From the NCBI RefSeq assembly GCF_900115625.1, contig NZ_FOXD01000018.1:1-64000 (forward strand): a stretch of DNA of 64,000 nucleotides. Direction: 5' to 3'. Position 1 is the stretch's first letter, and each line of letters starts with the position of its first letter. The DNA is from Salibacterium halotolerans (GTDB lineage Bacteria; Bacillota; Bacilli; Bacillales; Marinococcaceae). This document shows, in pieces, positions 16,224 through 25,061 of this stretch. A program made the position numbers and the translations under genes. The notes beneath the pieces were generated by a model. The model was not told the origin of the DNA, did not search any database, and was given only the letters and a program-made list of their open reading frames with translations.

Positions 16224-17723
16224 ATGAGTACGAACGAATCAACAGACGTGATTCTGGTTGGTGCCGGTATTATGAGCGCAACAATCGGCAGTCTTTTAAA
16301 AGAACTGGCACCGGATTGGAACATTACGGTATTGGAGAAACTGAAACATTCAGGAGAAGAAAGCTCCAACGAATGGAATAACGCAGGCACCGGTCACGCG
16401 GCGCTGTGTGAACTGAACTATACGAAAGAACAACCGGATGGCTCGATCGATATCAGTAAAGCAGTGAACGTCAACGAACAGTTTCAAGTGTCCAAACAGT
16501 TTTGGACGTATCTTGTGAACAGCCGCAAAATCATTAATCCGCAGGAATTTATTATGCCGCTGCCGCATATCAGTTTCGTGCACCGGCCGGACGACGTGGA
16601 ATTTTTGAAGAAGCGTTTTCAGAAGATGGCGCAGCACCCACTGTTTCAGGGCATGGAATTTTCTGAGGAAGCGGAGCAGCTGAAAGAATGGATGCCGCTG
16701 ATGATGAAGAACCGCAGCCCCGAAGAGCCTGTGGCGGCAACGAAAATCGATACAGGAACGGATGTAAACTTCGGAGCGCTGACACGTAAGCTGTTTGATC
16801 AGCTGCAAAGTGAAAACGTTCATGTTCGTTATAACCACGAGGTGGAGGGTATGAGGCAGAATTCCGATGGAACATGGAGTCTGAAAGTACGCAACCACAA
16901 CAGTGGGGACGCCGAAAGTCACAGGGCACGGTTTGTCTTTATCGGAGCCGGCGGCGGCAGTCTGCATCTGCTGCAGAAAGCAGGTATTCCAGAAGGGAAA
17001 GGCATAGGAGGCTTTCCGGTCAGCGGCCAGTTTATGGTCTGTAAGAATCCGGAGGTCACTGCTCAGCACCATGCCAAAGTGTACGGCAAAGCTCCGGTGG
17101 GGGCACCGCCGATGTCTGTACCGCACTTGGACACACGGTATATCGATAACCAAAAAACACTGCTGTTCGGTCCTTTCGCCGGATTCTCGCCGAAGTTTCT
17201 GAAAACCGGATCGCTGATGGATTTATTTACATCCATTCGGATGGGCAATGTGCTGACGATGCTCTCAGCCGGCGCGAAAGAAATGGGGCTGACCAAATAT
17301 TTGATTGGCCAGGTTATGCAGTCGAAAGAGCAGCGCATGGAAGCACTCCGTGAATTTATTCCGGATGCCCAAAGTGAAGACTGGGAGCTGGTTGTCTCCG
17401 GACAGCGCGTGCAGGTCATCAAGGACACAGAAGAAGGCGGCAAAGGAACGCTCCAGTTCGGAACGGAAGTCGTGACCGCAGCAGACGGATCCATCGCGGC
17501 GCTCCTCGGTGCGTCACCGGGCGCTTCCACTGCCGTCCAGGTCATGCTCGAAGTACTCGAGAAATGCTTCCCGCAGTATATCGCCGGATGGACGCCGAAG
17601 ATCAAGGAAATGGTGCCGTCCTACGGCCTGTCGCTGTCCGAACACCCTGAACTGATTGACGAGATTCAGGATAAAGCAGCCGAAGCACTCGACCTGAAAC
17701 AGGCCGAACCGGTACCGCAGTAA
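16224..17723 (+). CDS. mqo: Malate:quinone oxidoreductase
   Basis: This 499-residue FAD-dependent peripheral membrane enzyme oxidises L-malate to oxaloacetate and passes electrons to the quinone pool, bypassing or supplementing malate dehydrogenase in the TCA cycle. Diagnostic parts are the N-terminal FAD fold [15 protein letters not shown], the Mqo signature [21 protein letters not shown], and [26 protein letters not shown] and [11 protein letters not shown]. Length is normal for the family. The ATG at 16224 is chosen because AAGGAT lies seven bases upstream; the earlier in-frame ATG adds a non-conserved leader. It is monocistronic with its own terminator. Confidence 0.96.
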   Translation: MSTNESTDVILVGAGIMSATIGSLLKELAPDWNITVLEKLKHSGEESSNEWNNAGTGHAALCELNYTKEQPDGSIDISKAVNVNEQFQVSKQFWTYLVNSRKIINPQEFIMPLPHISFVHRPDDVEFLKKRFQKMAQHPLFQGMEFSEEAEQLKEWMPLMMKNRSPEEPVAATKIDTGTDVNFGALTRKLFDQLQSENVHVRYNHEVEGMRQNSDGTWSLKVRNHNSGDAESHRARFVFIGAGGGSLHLLQKAGIPEGKGIGGFPVSGQFMVCKNPEVTAQHHAKVYGKAPVGAPPMSVPHLDTRYIDNQKTLLFGPFAGFSPKFLKTGSLMDLFTSIRMGNVLTMLSAGAKEMGLTKYLIGQVMQSKEQRMEALREFIPDAQSEDWELVVSGQRVQVIKDTEEGGKGTLQFGTEVVTAADGSIAALLGASPGASTAVQVMLEVLEKCFPQYIAGWTPKIKEMVPSYGLSLSEHPELIDEIQDKAAEALDLKQAEPVPQ

Positions 17724-17739
17724 AGCAGAATCAGAAAAG

Positions 17740-17786
17740 AAAACCTGTCCTTTAGAGCAGCCGCTCCAGAAGGGCAGGTTTTTTGT
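17740..17786 (+). terminator. Terminator of mqo
   Basis: AAACCTGTCCTT pairs with AAGGGCAGGTTT (one G-U pair), and the stem is followed by TTTTTT. Confidence 0.85.
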
Positions 17787-17916
17787 TAGGTCCTCTCGCA
17801 GCCAACGGAGAATAGAAGCAGGATTGTAAGGTATTAGTGCAGAGAGATGGTAAGACCATTTAAGAGATGGGGGAAGAAAACATACACCTACGGTAATTGT
17901 ATGGTCACCCATATTA

Positions 17917-17946
17917 TTCTCTTAATTGTACGTATTCTTAAGAGAA
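17917..17946. other. Inverted repeat beyond the AEP operon end
   Basis: TTCTCTTAA (17917-17925) is mirrored by TTAAGAGAA (17938-17946). It lies just downstream of the last gene of the minus-strand operon but has no T-run in that direction, so termination is uncertain. Confidence 0.4.
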
Positions 17947-17970
17947 AGTTCGGCTGTTTTACACTGCAGT

Positions 17971-18759
17971 CTAAACAGAATCAGGCGACAACCACTTCGT
18001 CATTTTGTCCTGCATAGAAGAAACCCAGCTATCCGGCTCCCCTTTTTCGCTGATAATAGCATACACATCATCCATCTTCGACATTTTCACATATGTGCGT
18101 GAACCGATTTTTGATTGGTCTGCAAGAATGTATGTCCGTTCAGCCTGGTCAATCAGTTTTCTTGTGAAGAGGGCTTTATTTAGATCAAAACTGGTTATAC
18201 CGTGATTAATGTCGACCCCGTCGGTGGCAATAAATGCTTTGTTCACGTAGAAATCATCCATCATGCTTTCAGCGACCGGTCCGGAAATCCGTAAATGGTC
18301 GACACTGACTTCTCCACCTATAAACAGAACCCGGGCATCTATCTCTGCCCGTCTGACATATTCTATAAGACGGTTTAAAGCTGGAATGGAACAGGTCATA
18401 ATCGTTAAATTTTTTTTATCCGTTAAGAATGGAATCATCTGAAGCGGGGTGCTTCCTTCGTCGATGACGATGATGTCATTGTCTAATACCTGCTCTGCGG
18501 CTAGACGTCCGATTATCCGTTTTTCCCTGATATGAATCGATTCTCTCTCATAATGCGGCAGTTCGTTGTCCGCTGGAACGGGAACAGCTCCTCCATATAC
18601 TTTTTTCAGTTTGTTTTGGTGTTCCAGATCGTCCAAATGCCGCCGAACGGTTTCTGCTGATACATTAAGTTGTTCTGCCAGATCGCTGACACGCACTTTT
18701 TTCTGCATTTCCAGCAGACCTAATATTTCCTGCTTTCGTTCTTCAGCTATAAGCGACAT
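17971..18759 (-). CDS. DeoR/GlpR-family regulator of the AEP operon
   Basis: The 262-residue protein has an N-terminal DeoR helix-turn-helix (residues about 6-58: ERKQEILGLLEMQKKVRVSDLAEQLNVSAETVRRHL, split here only for description). The following sugar-isomerase-like sensor domain includes DEGSTPLQMIPFL, SGPVAESMMDDFYVNKAF and LADQSKIGS. Such proteins usually respond to a phosphorylated metabolite. It is the last gene of the minus-strand phosphonate operon, 55 bp after the saccharopine-dehydrogenase-like gene, with AGGAGG before its ATG. It is therefore likely an autoregulated repressor sensing a phosphonate or phosphonoacetaldehyde-pathway intermediate; that assignment is inference. Confidence 0.88.
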   Translation of the reverse strand: MSLIAEERKQEILGLLEMQKKVRVSDLAEQLNVSAETVRRHLDDLEHQNKLKKVYGGAVPVPADNELPHYERESIHIREKRIIGRLAAEQVLDNDIIVIDEGSTPLQMIPFLTDKKNLTIMTCSIPALNRLIEYVRRAEIDARVLFIGGEVSVDHLRISGPVAESMMDDFYVNKAFIATDGVDINHGITSFDLNKALFTRKLIDQAERTYILADQSKIGSRTYVKMSKMDDVYAIISEKGEPDSWVSSMQDKMTKWLSPDSV

Positions 18760-18814
18760 TACGCAACCTCCTCATTAACACAGATTATACATTATTCATT
18801 AAAAGACCAATAGG

Positions 18815-19981
18815 CTATTCCGCTGGTTTGGTGATTTCTTCATGAATGTAGATGTCTCTTTTCTCCAGCTCGCTGAAAATCAGCTGTGGCTCGAAGGCAT
18901 CTTCAGGAATGACAACACCGTTTGCATTTACGTGATGCTGTGCCAGCAACTCTGCTGCTACGGCCATAGGAATGCCGACATTTCTCGTATACGCCCTCAA
19001 AAATTCCCAACCGGGCACTGTGCCGTCTGAACGTGGGTGCGTATGGGTTAATATATGCTGGATACGCTGATGATTTACTTCGCCTATGACTTCCACATGC
19101 AGGGCATAACCATAGAGGCTGGTGGTTTGTCCTTCTATCGAATGACCGAGGTGTTCGCTAATGCAGTCCATAATTCCAATGGACTGCCCATTAACTTCAA
19201 TCGCATCATTACGGATAAAACCAAAATTGTACAGGGATTTGATTAAATTCATGTTTTCCTCCGGCCATGTGCCTCTGACCTCAATCAGCTGAACCTGTTT
19301 GTCAGCCAGCGCCTGGGCAAGTGTCTTGGTTTCGGCATGGGGGATAATATATTGAGTCGTTGTTCCATAAGGCTCAGGTAAATGAATCTTTCTCGGTCTG
19401 GCAAATGGAGGTACTACAGTAAACGAACCGTTCTCATAGACGACACGGTCTTCCAAGTTTGGATCATATTCGTATGTAGTTGTCTCCGTAATCGATTTTG
19501 AAAAAGCAATAGGGCGGAAAGATCCGTGGCTGACTCGGACACTTTCGACCGTATCCAGTTTTTGTGCTGCTGCCATCGCCATCATCTGCGTGACCCCGGG
19601 GGTCATGCCAAAACCGGCAATAAAAGCCTTTCCGTGTTCTTTAAACGTTTCGTGGGCTTTGTTCTCTTCTCCGAAGCCATTAAGATTCACTCCGTGACAA
19701 CCGGCATCAGCAATGCATTGGGTGGACAGCCCATTTAAAGTTATCGTTGTTCCATCCATAACGACATCGTAACCTTTCAGTTGTTTCACGGTTTGGTCGT
19801 GTGCCCGGACATCCACAAACTGTACATCTATCCGGGGATCATTAAGCCATTCTGCTGTTTTTTCTGCTTCTTCCTGGTTGAAGTCACCAATCGTGATCGT
19901 GGAAAAAGCGGAGTGTTCCACCAGGTCGGCAATAGCTTCCCGGGCAATTTTTCCGGCGCCTCCTAAACAAAAAACTTTCAT
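18815..19981 (-). CDS. Saccharopine-dehydrogenase-like oxidoreductase in the AEP operon
   Basis: The 388-residue protein opens with a Rossmann nucleotide-binding loop, VFCLGGAGKIAREA, and follows the saccharopine dehydrogenase fold through DVVMDGTTITLNG, GFGMTPGVTQ and GTWPEENMNL. Members reduce or oxidise secondary amines joining two amino compounds. Here it lies between PhnW and the DeoR regulator in a phosphonate operon, with AGGAGAGGAG before the ATG, so a lysine-pathway role is unlikely. It may handle an N-substituted AEP or an imine adduct of phosphonoacetaldehyde; no such function is established to my knowledge. Confidence 0.8.
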   Translation of the reverse strand: MKVFCLGGAGKIAREAIADLVEHSAFSTITIGDFNQEEAEKTAEWLNDPRIDVQFVDVRAHDQTVKQLKGYDVVMDGTTITLNGLSTQCIADAGCHGVNLNGFGEENKAHETFKEHGKAFIAGFGMTPGVTQMMAMAAAQKLDTVESVRVSHGSFRPIAFSKSITETTTYEYDPNLEDRVVYENGSFTVVPPFARPRKIHLPEPYGTTTQYIIPHAETKTLAQALADKQVQLIEVRGTWPEENMNLIKSLYNFGFIRNDAIEVNGQSIGIMDCISEHLGHSIEGQTTSLYGYALHVEVIGEVNHQRIQHILTHTHPRSDGTVPGWEFLRAYTRNVGIPMAVAAELLAQHHVNANGVVIPEDAFEPQLIFSELEKRDIYIHEEITKPAE

Positions 19982-19996
19982 AATCAGTCTCCTCTC

Positions 19997-21109
19997 CTAT
20001 AATGCAGCTTGTTTCCAATACATGCTTTTTTCTACTGCTTCAAGCAGCTCTTCAATATCTGATGGGTAGATGCTGCCTATGTTACCAACCCGGAAAGTCT
20101 GACTGTTGTCAGCTTTTCCAGGATAAATGACAAAACCATGACTTTTTAGTTTTTCGTAAAATCGATCAAAATCAAAGGACGGGTCTTCCGGGTAATAAAA
20201 GGGTGTAATCACCGGCGACTGAAGTTCATCAGGGAGAAGAGGGGTGAATCCAAGCTTTCTCATACCATTCACCAATGTACGCTGATTGGTATGATATCTG
20301 TAATATCGAGCTTGGACTCCTCCTTCTTTCTCCAACTCAGTCAGTGCCTGCCTGAAGGCTCTTACTGTATGAGTGGGGGACGTAAATCTCCATTTGCCAT
20401 CATTACTTTCCAAGCTTTCCCATTGGTCATATAAGTCAAGAGAAAGAGAACGAGCCTGTCCTCTACATTGAGAGAGCACATCCCGTCTGGCGAGGACAAA
20501 TCCAAAGCCGGGCACCCCCTGAATGCATTTATTAGCGCTGCTGATTAAATAGTCGATATTCATCTCGGTAACAGGCAGGTCCATCCCTCCAAAACTACTC
20601 ATCGCATCTACAATAAATGTTTTATTATGGCTGTTTACCACAGAGGCGATCTCGTTTATTGGATTCAGCATTCCTGTAGTTGTCTCACAATGAACAACAG
20701 CAACGTGAGTAATCGATGGATTATCGCTGAGGTAAGTGGACAATATGTCAGGTTCCGGCCTGGCCGTTTCCTCAAAGACCAGGGAAGAAACATTGATGCC
20801 TACCCTTTCGGCGATGGAAACGATACGCTGACCGTATGCGCCGTTCACAATAACGAGCAGATTCCCATCATCGGGGACCCCTGTAGTAATGACGGATTCT
20901 ACGCTGAACGTGCCGCTTCCCTGCATGAGGACACTGGTGTAAGAAGTCTCAGAGACCCCTGCGATGTGCAGTAATGAAGAGCGGATGGACTGCACAAGAG
21001 AATTGTAATCAGTATCCCAGGTGCACCAGTCCTTGAGCATAGTCTCTTTCACTGTATCTGTTGTTGTAAGAGGGCCGGGGGTTAAGAGCAGATAATGGTC
21101 ATCCTTCAT
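19997..21109 (-). CDS. phnW: 2-aminoethylphosphonate:pyruvate transaminase
   Basis: This 370-residue PLP enzyme converts 2-aminoethylphosphonate and pyruvate to phosphonoacetaldehyde and alanine. It starts MKDDHYLLLTPGPLTTT, and carries CTWDTDYNSLVQ, MQGSGTFSVE, D168 in VDAMSSFGG and the PLP lysine K194 in SANKCIQGVPGF, all typical of PhnW. Ten extra codons upstream are in frame, but AAAGGAG sits seven bases before the ATG at 21109, so that start is chosen. It overlaps the end of the PbfA-like gene by 11 bp and feeds PhnX. Confidence 0.95.
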   Translation of the reverse strand: MKDDHYLLLTPGPLTTTDTVKETMLKDWCTWDTDYNSLVQSIRSSLLHIAGVSETSYTSVLMQGSGTFSVESVITTGVPDDGNLLVIVNGAYGQRIVSIAERVGINVSSLVFEETARPEPDILSTYLSDNPSITHVAVVHCETTTGMLNPINEIASVVNSHNKTFIVDAMSSFGGMDLPVTEMNIDYLISSANKCIQGVPGFGFVLARRDVLSQCRGQARSLSLDLYDQWESLESNDGKWRFTSPTHTVRAFRQALTELEKEGGVQARYYRYHTNQRTLVNGMRKLGFTPLLPDELQSPVITPFYYPEDPSFDFDRFYEKLKSHGFVIYPGKADNSQTFRVGNIGSIYPSDIEELLEAVEKSMYWKQAAL

Positions 21110-22469
21110 TGGTAATCTCCTTTCTCTGTTGGGACTCATACAGAGCTTTTTCTAAAGCGGAGAGCCCCTGCTCCAAATCCTCTCTTGAAATATTCAGAGG
21201 AGGACAGAGCTGAATCACATTCCCTTTGGAGAGTTTAAAACTTAATCCTTTTTGGAGGCACGAATACATCACAGCCTCTGCTTCTTCGTCGGCTTTTTCT
21301 TTTGTGCTGCGATCTTTCACGAGCTCGACCGCAAATAACAATCCTTTATGGCGGATGTCGCCGATCAGAGGGAAACGCTGCATCATTTCTGTGAGCCGCT
21401 CACGGACGTGCGTTTCAAGCAGAGGGACGCGTTCCAATAATTTTTCTTCCTCGATTATGTCCAGTACGGCGAGTGCGGCAGTTGAACCGAGCGGGCTTTT
21501 TTCATGCGTGTAATGGCCGATGGAAGTGTGCCCGGCGGTATCCAGGGATTCATCGGCAAGAAGCGCAGCCATCGGATAGACTGCTCCGCCGAGCCCTTTT
21601 CCCATGATAACCATGTCAGGGATGACGCCGTAATGTTCAAAGGCGAACCAGCAGCCGGTGCGACCGAGGGCCACCACAGTTTCGTCAAAGATTAACTTCA
21701 CGTTATGCTCTGTGCACAGTTTTCGTATTTTTTGCATAAATGCCTGGGATGGCAGCTGGACATCTGTGTTTCGGATCGTTTCAATGATAAACGCACCGAT
21801 ATCAGTTTCTTGTTCGAGAATGTATTCGACGTAGGATGCAAGCTGCCGGTCGTCAAGGTCCGCCCCCTCCCAATTCGGGCGGTAATTCTGTATCGGAGGG
21901 AGATGGATTGCATCCGGGAGGAGCGGGCCCATTTGTTGACGAAAATGTGCTTCTCCTCCAACGGAGACAGCATCCATGGAAGCACCATGAAACGATTCCC
22001 ACATCGACAGTGTTTTATATTTTCCTGTCGCGATTCGTGCGAGTTTCAGTGCCATGCTGACTGCTGACGAAGCGCTGGGTGCAATCAGTGTTTTGTTCAG
22101 AGTGCCGGGCGCAATGTCCGCCAGCCGTTTGGCTAATTCAATGGCCCGTGCATTCGTGTACCTTCTCGTTGAAAAGCTCAGCTGTTCAAGCTGATCTTTC
22201 ATAGATTGAATGACAACAGGGTGCTGAAAGCCGACTTGGTGGACGGCATTTCCGTGAAAATCGAGGACACGTTTTCCATCTTTTGTATAAAAAGCAGACC
22301 CTTGAGCTTGGTCGATCACGTCCAGGCAGGGGGTGGACAATGATTGATGCAGAAAATATTGTTCATCCTCCTGTAATACTTCAGCCGTGCCTTTTGGTAT
22401 GGACTGGTTCCATTGTTCACGGAAGGGGGAATGGTTGACGTCTCCCTCTCCCTGGTGCCAATTAGACAT
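21099..22469 (-). CDS. Class-III aminotransferase-fold PLP enzyme, PbfA-like
   Basis: The 456-residue fold-type-I PLP protein has D262 in FDETVVALGRTG and the Schiff-base lysine K291 in MGKGLGGAVYP. It lies between phnX and phnW and is overlapped by both. Characterised AEP operons often contain PbfA, a PLP lyase of this family that turns (R)-1-hydroxy-2-aminoethylphosphonate into phosphonoacetaldehyde and ammonia. The FIIETIRNTDVQLP segment resembles that group more than ordinary omega-transaminases. PbfA-like is therefore the best call, with a second AEP aminotransferase as the alternative. Its start codon overlaps the phnX stop by eight bases. Confidence 0.75.
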   Translation of the reverse strand: MSNWHQGEGDVNHSPFREQWNQSIPKGTAEVLQEDEQYFLHQSLSTPCLDVIDQAQGSAFYTKDGKRVLDFHGNAVHQVGFQHPVVIQSMKDQLEQLSFSTRRYTNARAIELAKRLADIAPGTLNKTLIAPSASSAVSMALKLARIATGKYKTLSMWESFHGASMDAVSVGGEAHFRQQMGPLLPDAIHLPPIQNYRPNWEGADLDDRQLASYVEYILEQETDIGAFIIETIRNTDVQLPSQAFMQKIRKLCTEHNVKLIFDETVVALGRTGCWFAFEHYGVIPDMVIMGKGLGGAVYPMAALLADESLDTAGHTSIGHYTHEKSPLGSTAALAVLDIIEEEKLLERVPLLETHVRERLTEMMQRFPLIGDIRHKGLLFAVELVKDRSTKEKADEEAEAVMYSCLQKGLSFKLSKGNVIQLCPPLNISREDLEQGLSALEKALYESQQRKEITNEG

Positions 22470-23298
22470 GGAAGGATTCTTCTTTGTTCATCATTTGGTT
22501 CATTGTTTGAATAAGAGAAGGCAGTTCGTGTATTTCTTCGATAACAAAATGAGCCCCGCTGTCAAACAGCGTTTGTTTGGCATCCTCGATTCTAGTGTGG
22601 AGCAGCGCCTTGTCCATCTCTTCTATTTCTTCCTGCAGGAACCCGAGTGTACTGCTTCCTTTCACTATGCCGACTGTCCACATACCGGCATTTCTGCCTT
22701 CTTCCATATCGCTGGCGGTGTCACCGGCTTTTACCATTTGACTTAAGGGATAGACATTCAACTTCATTGCATTCTGGTAACACATCCACGGCGCGGGCCG
22801 CCCTGCCGGAACGTCACTTGACGTGACTACTGCATCCGGTACATAACCTTGTTTTTTCGCTTCTTTAGAGATAATGTCAATCATGTCAGACGTATACCCT
22901 GTCGTGGAGCCGATTTTAATTCCAGAGTCTTTAAGGGTGTTTACCACATCGATGACACCCGGTATAGGTTGGGCAAACTCGTCTAGAATGCGGAACAACA
23001 TCTTTTCAAAATCATGATAGAGTTCCTGAATATCTTCTTCTCCTGGCGCCTCTCCATGGGCCTCGACCCAGGTCTGGTGTACGCGTTCCATGCTGAGAAT
23101 GGCACGAATGTGATCGATCTTTAACAGCCCCATGGGTTCGCGTGCTTCATCGTTAGTAATCTCTACATTTCGTTTGCGGAAAATCGCGATAAAAACCTGC
23201 ACTGGTGCAAAACATCCGTAATCGATTGTTGTCCCCGCCCAGTCAAAAATAACGGCTTGAATTTGTTTGTTCACATTACATACCTTCTTTCTGTTCAT
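22462..23298 (-). CDS. phnX: Phosphonoacetaldehyde hydrolase
   Basis: This 278-residue HAD-superfamily enzyme splits the C-P bond of phosphonoacetaldehyde to acetaldehyde and phosphate. Key residues are present: nucleophile D19 in FDWAGTTIDYGCFAP, the Schiff-base lysine K60 in EPMGLLKIDHIR, and the downstream GSTTGYTSDM and KAGDTASDMEEGRNAGMW motifs. The start overlaps the permease stop as ATGA. It is the second catabolic step after PhnW or the PbfA-like enzyme. Confidence 0.96.
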   Translation of the reverse strand: MNRKKVCNVNKQIQAVIFDWAGTTIDYGCFAPVQVFIAIFRKRNVEITNDEAREPMGLLKIDHIRAILSMERVHQTWVEAHGEAPGEEDIQELYHDFEKMLFRILDEFAQPIPGVIDVVNTLKDSGIKIGSTTGYTSDMIDIISKEAKKQGYVPDAVVTSSDVPAGRPAPWMCYQNAMKLNVYPLSQMVKAGDTASDMEEGRNAGMWTVGIVKGSSTLGFLQEEIEEMDKALLHTRIEDAKQTLFDSGAHFVIEEIHELPSLIQTMNQMMNKEESFHV

Positions 23299-25061
23299 TG
23301 CATTTGCTGTCTTTTTCGTACTACTTTAATGGTTGCTTCATAGATAATTCGGACGATAATATTAGCTGCTACGATGAGTAAGGACATTGCAGCTGCCGGA
23401 GCGATATCTCCAGCATCATTCATGTTTACAACCGCGATGGATGCTAGTTTCCAATCGGAGGAGTAAAGGAAAACGACAGCACTGATTGTGGTCATCGAAT
23501 TAACGAAAAGATACATGGCCATTTCGAGGACAGCCGGTAAAGATAAAGGAACGGTGACTCGAAAAAACGTTTTATAAAAAGGAACGTTCATCGTTTCAGA
23601 TACTGCCTCATATGCCTCATCCTGTTTTTTCAACGAGGTGGTTGCTGTAATGAACGACACCGAATAAAAGTGGACGATATTAGCAAGTACAAGAATGGTC
23701 ATCGTTCCGTAAAGCCATTGGAAAGGATTCACGATGTCAAAGGACGTAAACGGTACGGCAAATGTTGATTGGTTAAAGAAAAAAATAAACGCCAGACCAA
23801 TCACCAGTCCAGGCAGGGCAATAGGTAAAATGGAAAGAAAATAGGAAAGTCTGCGTACCATTTTTAAATGCCTTGTTTTTTCAATTAAATAAGCGCCAAT
23901 AAAGATAATTACCGTACCCATAACAGCTGTCACGGTGGAGACAATGATACTGTTATAAAATGGCTGCAGCCCATCTCCGGCGACGTTCCCGAAACCAAAG
24001 TGGCGGAGCGTCAGGGAAAAGTCATACGGCCACACGTTAACAAAAGCTGCCGCAAAAATGGCCGAGAATAACGTAAGAATAGCTGCCGACAGCAGGATAC
24101 AGTACAACATATAGAAGCGGTCGCGTACTGGATTGACAGGTGCTCGATATGGAGAAGCTTTGGCGCTGATACCTGTCTGTTTCCGCTGAATTCTTTGATC
24201 CACAACAAAGGCAATCAGGGCAGGAATAGTCAGGATAATACCGACAGTTGCCCCCATCGAAAAGTTCTGCTGGCCGATAACCTGCTTGTAAATGTCAGTT
24301 GCAAGGACGTCGTACTGTCCACCGACCACTTTCGGAGCGCCGAAATCTGTAAAGCTGAGCGTGAAACAGACGAAAAAGGCACTGACGAGGCCGTATTTAA
24401 TGCTTGGAAGGGTTATTGTGAACAGTTTTTTTACTGCTCCGGCTCCAAAGGTGTCAGCTGCTTCATAAAGCCTTTGATCAGCAGTCGAAAGAGCTACCTT
24501 CAGAATCAGGAAAGCCTGAGGAAACGTGAACATGATTTCCGAGATGACAATCCCTTTCAGCCCGTAAATATTGAAATCTGAATCTTCCCATCCGAACCAT
24601 TGTTCAAATAAGCCAAAAAACCCTGTAGTGAATATTCCGTTATTACCGAAAAGGTAAATCAGCGCAATGCCGTACATCATCGTGGGAGCAAACAACGGGA
24701 GCATCCCCATGGAGGTGAAAAATGCCTTACCTTTCATGTGTGTTCGCTCCAGCGCATAAGCAAAAAGAAAAGCAGCACCTACAGAGACGACTGCGGTGAT
24801 GGAGGCAACAGTCAGAGTATGTACTGCTGACTGAAAAAGGCTCGGAGAAGAGAAATACGTGATGAAATTTCCAAGTCCAATGTATTCTCCTTCCCGGTTT
24901 TGTAAAGCTCTTTTTAATAGTTCGATAACAGGCAGGACGATGGTGCTTCCAAGTCCTAAAAACATGAGTAGAATGAGAAGGTGCTGGATTTGTTCATGTC
25001 TCCCTCGTTTCTGTTGAATAACCGGGTGCCGTTCAAAGAGGTTTTGCAAAATTGTATTCAC
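23295..25061 (-). CDS. 2-aminoethylphosphonate ABC transporter permease (fused halves)
   Basis: The 588-residue polytopic protein has two homologous halves of about six membrane segments each. Each half carries a binding-protein-dependent permease motif (YEAADTFGAGAVKKLFTITLPSI in the first, YEAVSETMNVPFYKTFFRVTVPLS in the second). It belongs to the iron(III)/phosphonate-type fused permeases (PhnU-V fused). GTG at 25061 is chosen over the longer frame: AGGAGG lies six bases upstream, and the extra residues derive from the overlapping ATPase gene. It overlaps phnT by 29 bp. Confidence 0.88.
   Translation of the reverse strand: MNTILQNLFERHPVIQQKRGRHEQIQHLLILLMFLGLGSTIVLPVIELLKRALQNREGEYIGLGNFITYFSSPSLFQSAVHTLTVASITAVVSVGAAFLFAYALERTHMKGKAFFTSMGMLPLFAPTMMYGIALIYLFGNNGIFTTGFFGLFEQWFGWEDSDFNIYGLKGIVISEIMFTFPQAFLILKVALSTADQRLYEAADTFGAGAVKKLFTITLPSIKYGLVSAFFVCFTLSFTDFGAPKVVGGQYDVLATDIYKQVIGQQNFSMGATVGIILTIPALIAFVVDQRIQRKQTGISAKASPYRAPVNPVRDRFYMLYCILLSAAILTLFSAIFAAAFVNVWPYDFSLTLRHFGFGNVAGDGLQPFYNSIIVSTVTAVMGTVIIFIGAYLIEKTRHLKMVRRLSYFLSILPIALPGLVIGLAFIFFFNQSTFAVPFTSFDIVNPFQWLYGTMTILVLANIVHFYSVSFITATTSLKKQDEAYEAVSETMNVPFYKTFFRVTVPLSLPAVLEMAMYLFVNSMTTISAVVFLYSSDWKLASIAVVNMNDAGDIAPAAAMSLLIVAANIIVRIIYEATIKVVRKRQQMQ

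Noticed and set aside
16350-17153. 267-codon minus-strand frame opposite mqo
   Set aside because: It is His/Arg/Cys-rich, typical of an antisense shadow, and has no ribosome site; mqo on the plus strand is unambiguous.
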